From positions 1-44,334 of the forward strand of contig CAYOXX010000021.1 of assembly GCA_964408025.1 (NCBI GenBank): a stretch of DNA of 44,334 nt. Direction: 5' to 3'. The notes beneath the pieces were generated by a model that saw nothing but the letters and a program-made list of their open reading frames with translations, was not told the origin of the DNA and searched no databases. Shown one piece after another: positions 43,083 through 44,334 of this stretch (its first letter is position 1; every line of letters starts with the position of its first letter). This stretch comes from CAYOXX01 sp964408025. GTDB taxonomy: Bacteria > Acidobacteriota > DATKUA01. Position numbers and translations under genes: made by a program.

Positions 43083-43940
43083 TCAATGCGCACCGGTTCC
43101 GCTTAGACGGGGGAGTACCGTGGGGCGGCCATCCTCCTCGCGCAGCGTGGCGAGGGGGACGCGCACGTCGTGCTCGAAGATCACCGTCCAGCCGCCCGCG
43201 ATCGCCCGCGGCAGAAACTCGGCCTTGTCCTCCAGGGTTTTTAGGGGGTAGAGGTCGTAGCTCATGATGTAGGGGAGGGCGACGTGGTGGCTCTGTGGGA
43301 TGAAGTCGCCGAGGTATACGGCCCTCTCCCGGCCGGCGGCGATCTCGACGACCTGGTGGCCGCGCGTGTGCCCGCCCAGCGGCCGCGCCGTGAGCCCGGG
43401 CGCCAGCTCCGTCTCGCCGTCGAGCAGCCTGAGCAGCCCGGCATCCTCGACGGCGGCGTAGAAGTCGCGCGGGAAGTAGCTGGGGCGGCTGCGGGTGTCG
43501 GGCTCGAGGGCCGCCTCCCACGCGGCCCGCTGCACCGCCACCTCGGCCCGCGGGAAGGTCGGTGCGCAGCCTCCGCCGGCGCCGCGCCGCACGAGCGTGC
43601 CGCAGTGGTCGAAGTGGAGGTGGGTCTGGACCACCATGTCGACGTCCTCCGGCGCGACGCCGAGCGCGCCGAGGCCGCCGAGCAGGCGCTCGCCGAACTC
43701 GAAGCTGTATATGCTGTGCTGCTTCTCGCTGTAGTGGTCGCCGAGGCCGGTCTCGACGAGGAATGTTCCGGCCGGGCCGCGCACCAGCAGGCAGTTGGCG
43801 GCCATCGGTATGCGGTTGCGCTCGTCCGGCTCGATCAGCCGGCTCCAGAGCGCCTTTGGCACGACGCCGAACATGGCGCCGCCGTCGAGCCAGAAGACGC
43901 CGTCGTTGATGACGTCAAGCCTATAGGGTCCGATTTCCAT
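43083..43940 (-). CDS. Metallo-beta-lactamase-fold hydrolase
   Basis: The ATG at 43940 has GGAG seven bases upstream; an in-frame ATG nine codons earlier lacks one. The 285-aa product opens with IGPYRLDVINDGVFWLDGG. It has the metal-binding motif THLHFDHCG near residue 110 (HxHxDH), then PLGGHTRGHQVV and VYLGDFIPQSHH, which supply the other ligands, and VIFEHDVRVPLATL. This is the quorum-quenching/lactonase-like branch of the fold with two zinc ions. The substrate could be a lactone or another ester. It is divergent from mutL and upstream of the TonB-like gene on the same strand, with a 103-base gap. Confidence 0.85.
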   Translation of the reverse strand: MEIGPYRLDVINDGVFWLDGGAMFGVVPKALWSRLIEPDERNRIPMAANCLLVRGPAGTFLVETGLGDHYSEKQHSIYSFEFGERLLGGLGALGVAPEDVDMVVQTHLHFDHCGTLVRRGAGGGCAPTFPRAEVAVQRAAWEAALEPDTRSRPSYFPRDFYAAVEDAGLLRLLDGETELAPGLTARPLGGHTRGHQVVEIAAGRERAVYLGDFIPQSHHVALPYIMSYDLYPLKTLEDKAEFLPRAIAGGWTVIFEHDVRVPLATLREEDGRPTVLPRLSGTGAH

Positions 43941-44086
43941 ACTGGACTCCGCGAATTGGTACCGCACGCGGGATCATGATACTTCCTTCGCCTCCGATAA
44001 CTCCAGCCCCGACGCGACTTTTCTCCCCGTCTAGAATGCGGGGTCCGCTTGTGGGTGCCGGGGGGGCGCGCTAGAATGGCTCGACC

Positions 44087-44334
44087 ATGGCCAAGATACG
44101 CGTGCTGGACGACAGGCTGATCAACAAGATCGCCGCCGGCGAGGTGGTCGAGCGGCCCGCGTCGGCGCTCAAGGAGCTGCTCGAGAACGCGCTCGATGCC
44201 GGCGCCTCCGAGCTGCGGGTCGACCTCGAGCTGGGCGGCAAGAGCCTCATCCGCGTGCTCGACGACGGCGAGGGCATGGACGCCGACGACCTGCTGCTGG
44301 CCCTCGAGCGCCACGCCACCAGCAAGATCAGCTC
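44087..44334 (+). CDS. mutL: DNA mismatch repair protein MutL (N-terminus, cut by window end)
   Basis: The ATG at 44087 opens IRVLDDRLINKIAAGEVVERPAS, the classical MutL start. The GHKL ATP-binding motifs ELLENALDAGA and DDGEGM and then ERHATSKI follow, all intact. Only the first 82 residues are in the window. No Shine-Dalgarno is visible; TAGAAT at 44072-44077, 17 bases from TTGTGG, would start transcription within a few bases of the ATG, so the message may be leaderless. Confidence 0.93.
   Translation, partial: MAKIRVLDDRLINKIAAGEVVERPASALKELLENALDAGASELRVDLELGGKSLIRVLDDGEGMDADDLLLALERHATSKIS

Noticed and set aside
1..44334. tRNA, rRNA or known riboswitches
   Set aside because: I looked in the intergenic regions, including the long leader at 4270-4548, and found no cloverleaf or consensus that I could support by eye.

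Overview
The window looks like a chromosomal stretch of an uncultured, strictly anaerobic, high-GC bacterium. The signs are a low-potential 2-oxoacid:ferredoxin oxidoreductase joined to heterodisulfide-reductase (Hdr) electron-transfer modules, two in-frame UGA codons best read as selenocysteine, and frequent TTG/GTG starts behind strong Shine-Dalgarno sites. I cannot assign a phylum. A Desulfobacterota-like or candidate-phylum bacterium would fit. The 100 N inside the CRISPR array shows that the sequence is a scaffold, probably from a metagenome.

Layout. 1-3.7 kb: the end of a secreted protein with PPC-type repeats, then two tandem minus-strand secreted Ntn-hydrolase paralogues with CARDB-like C-termini. 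4.5-17.2 kb: a plus-strand operon-like run of two GNAT proteins, KorD-A-B-C, HdrC, HdrB, a double-module HdrA, MvhD, an HdrD-like protein, and an HdrA-MvhD fusion. Most of these genes overlap by 4-17 bases. Both HdrA genes carry an in-frame UGA at the same family position, followed 20 nt later by the same perfect hairpin with a GGUC loop, which is a bacterial SECIS. 17.3-21.7 kb: inverted repeats, a 45-aa zinc ribbon, an AT-rich island with one zinc-knuckle/pentapeptide-like membrane protein, a radical SAM protein, and an ATCase-like carbamoyltransferase with an altered amino-acid site.

22.0-36.7 kb: a complete type I-C CRISPR-Cas locus, cas3-cas5c-cas8c(/cas11c)-cas7c-cas4-cas1-cas2. It is followed by a leader and a very large array: 96 full-length 37-nt repeats visible, plus one decayed distal repeat. 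The array holds families of near-identical spacers and an assembly gap that looks like an artefact. 36.8-44.3 kb: a methyltransferase, a gene-poor stretch, a small HTH protein, HslV without HslU, a zinc-ribbon membrane protein, a ComB-family protein, a pentapeptide-repeat protein, a YbgC-like thioesterase, a TonB-C-terminal coiled-coil protein, a metallo-beta-lactamase-fold hydrolase and the start of mutL.

How the genes work together. In the 5.7-17.2 kb locus, KOR would oxidise a 2-oxoacid and pass electrons to its ferredoxin subunit. The HdrABC-MvhD and HdrD/HdrA-MvhD modules could then split or merge electrons by flavin-based bifurcation between ferredoxin, a disulfide or other acceptor, and a further partner. 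No hydrogenase, formate dehydrogenase or BamB-like gene is present, so the partner is unknown. This selenoprotein KOR-Hdr-Hdr locus is the strongest candidate for something new in the window.
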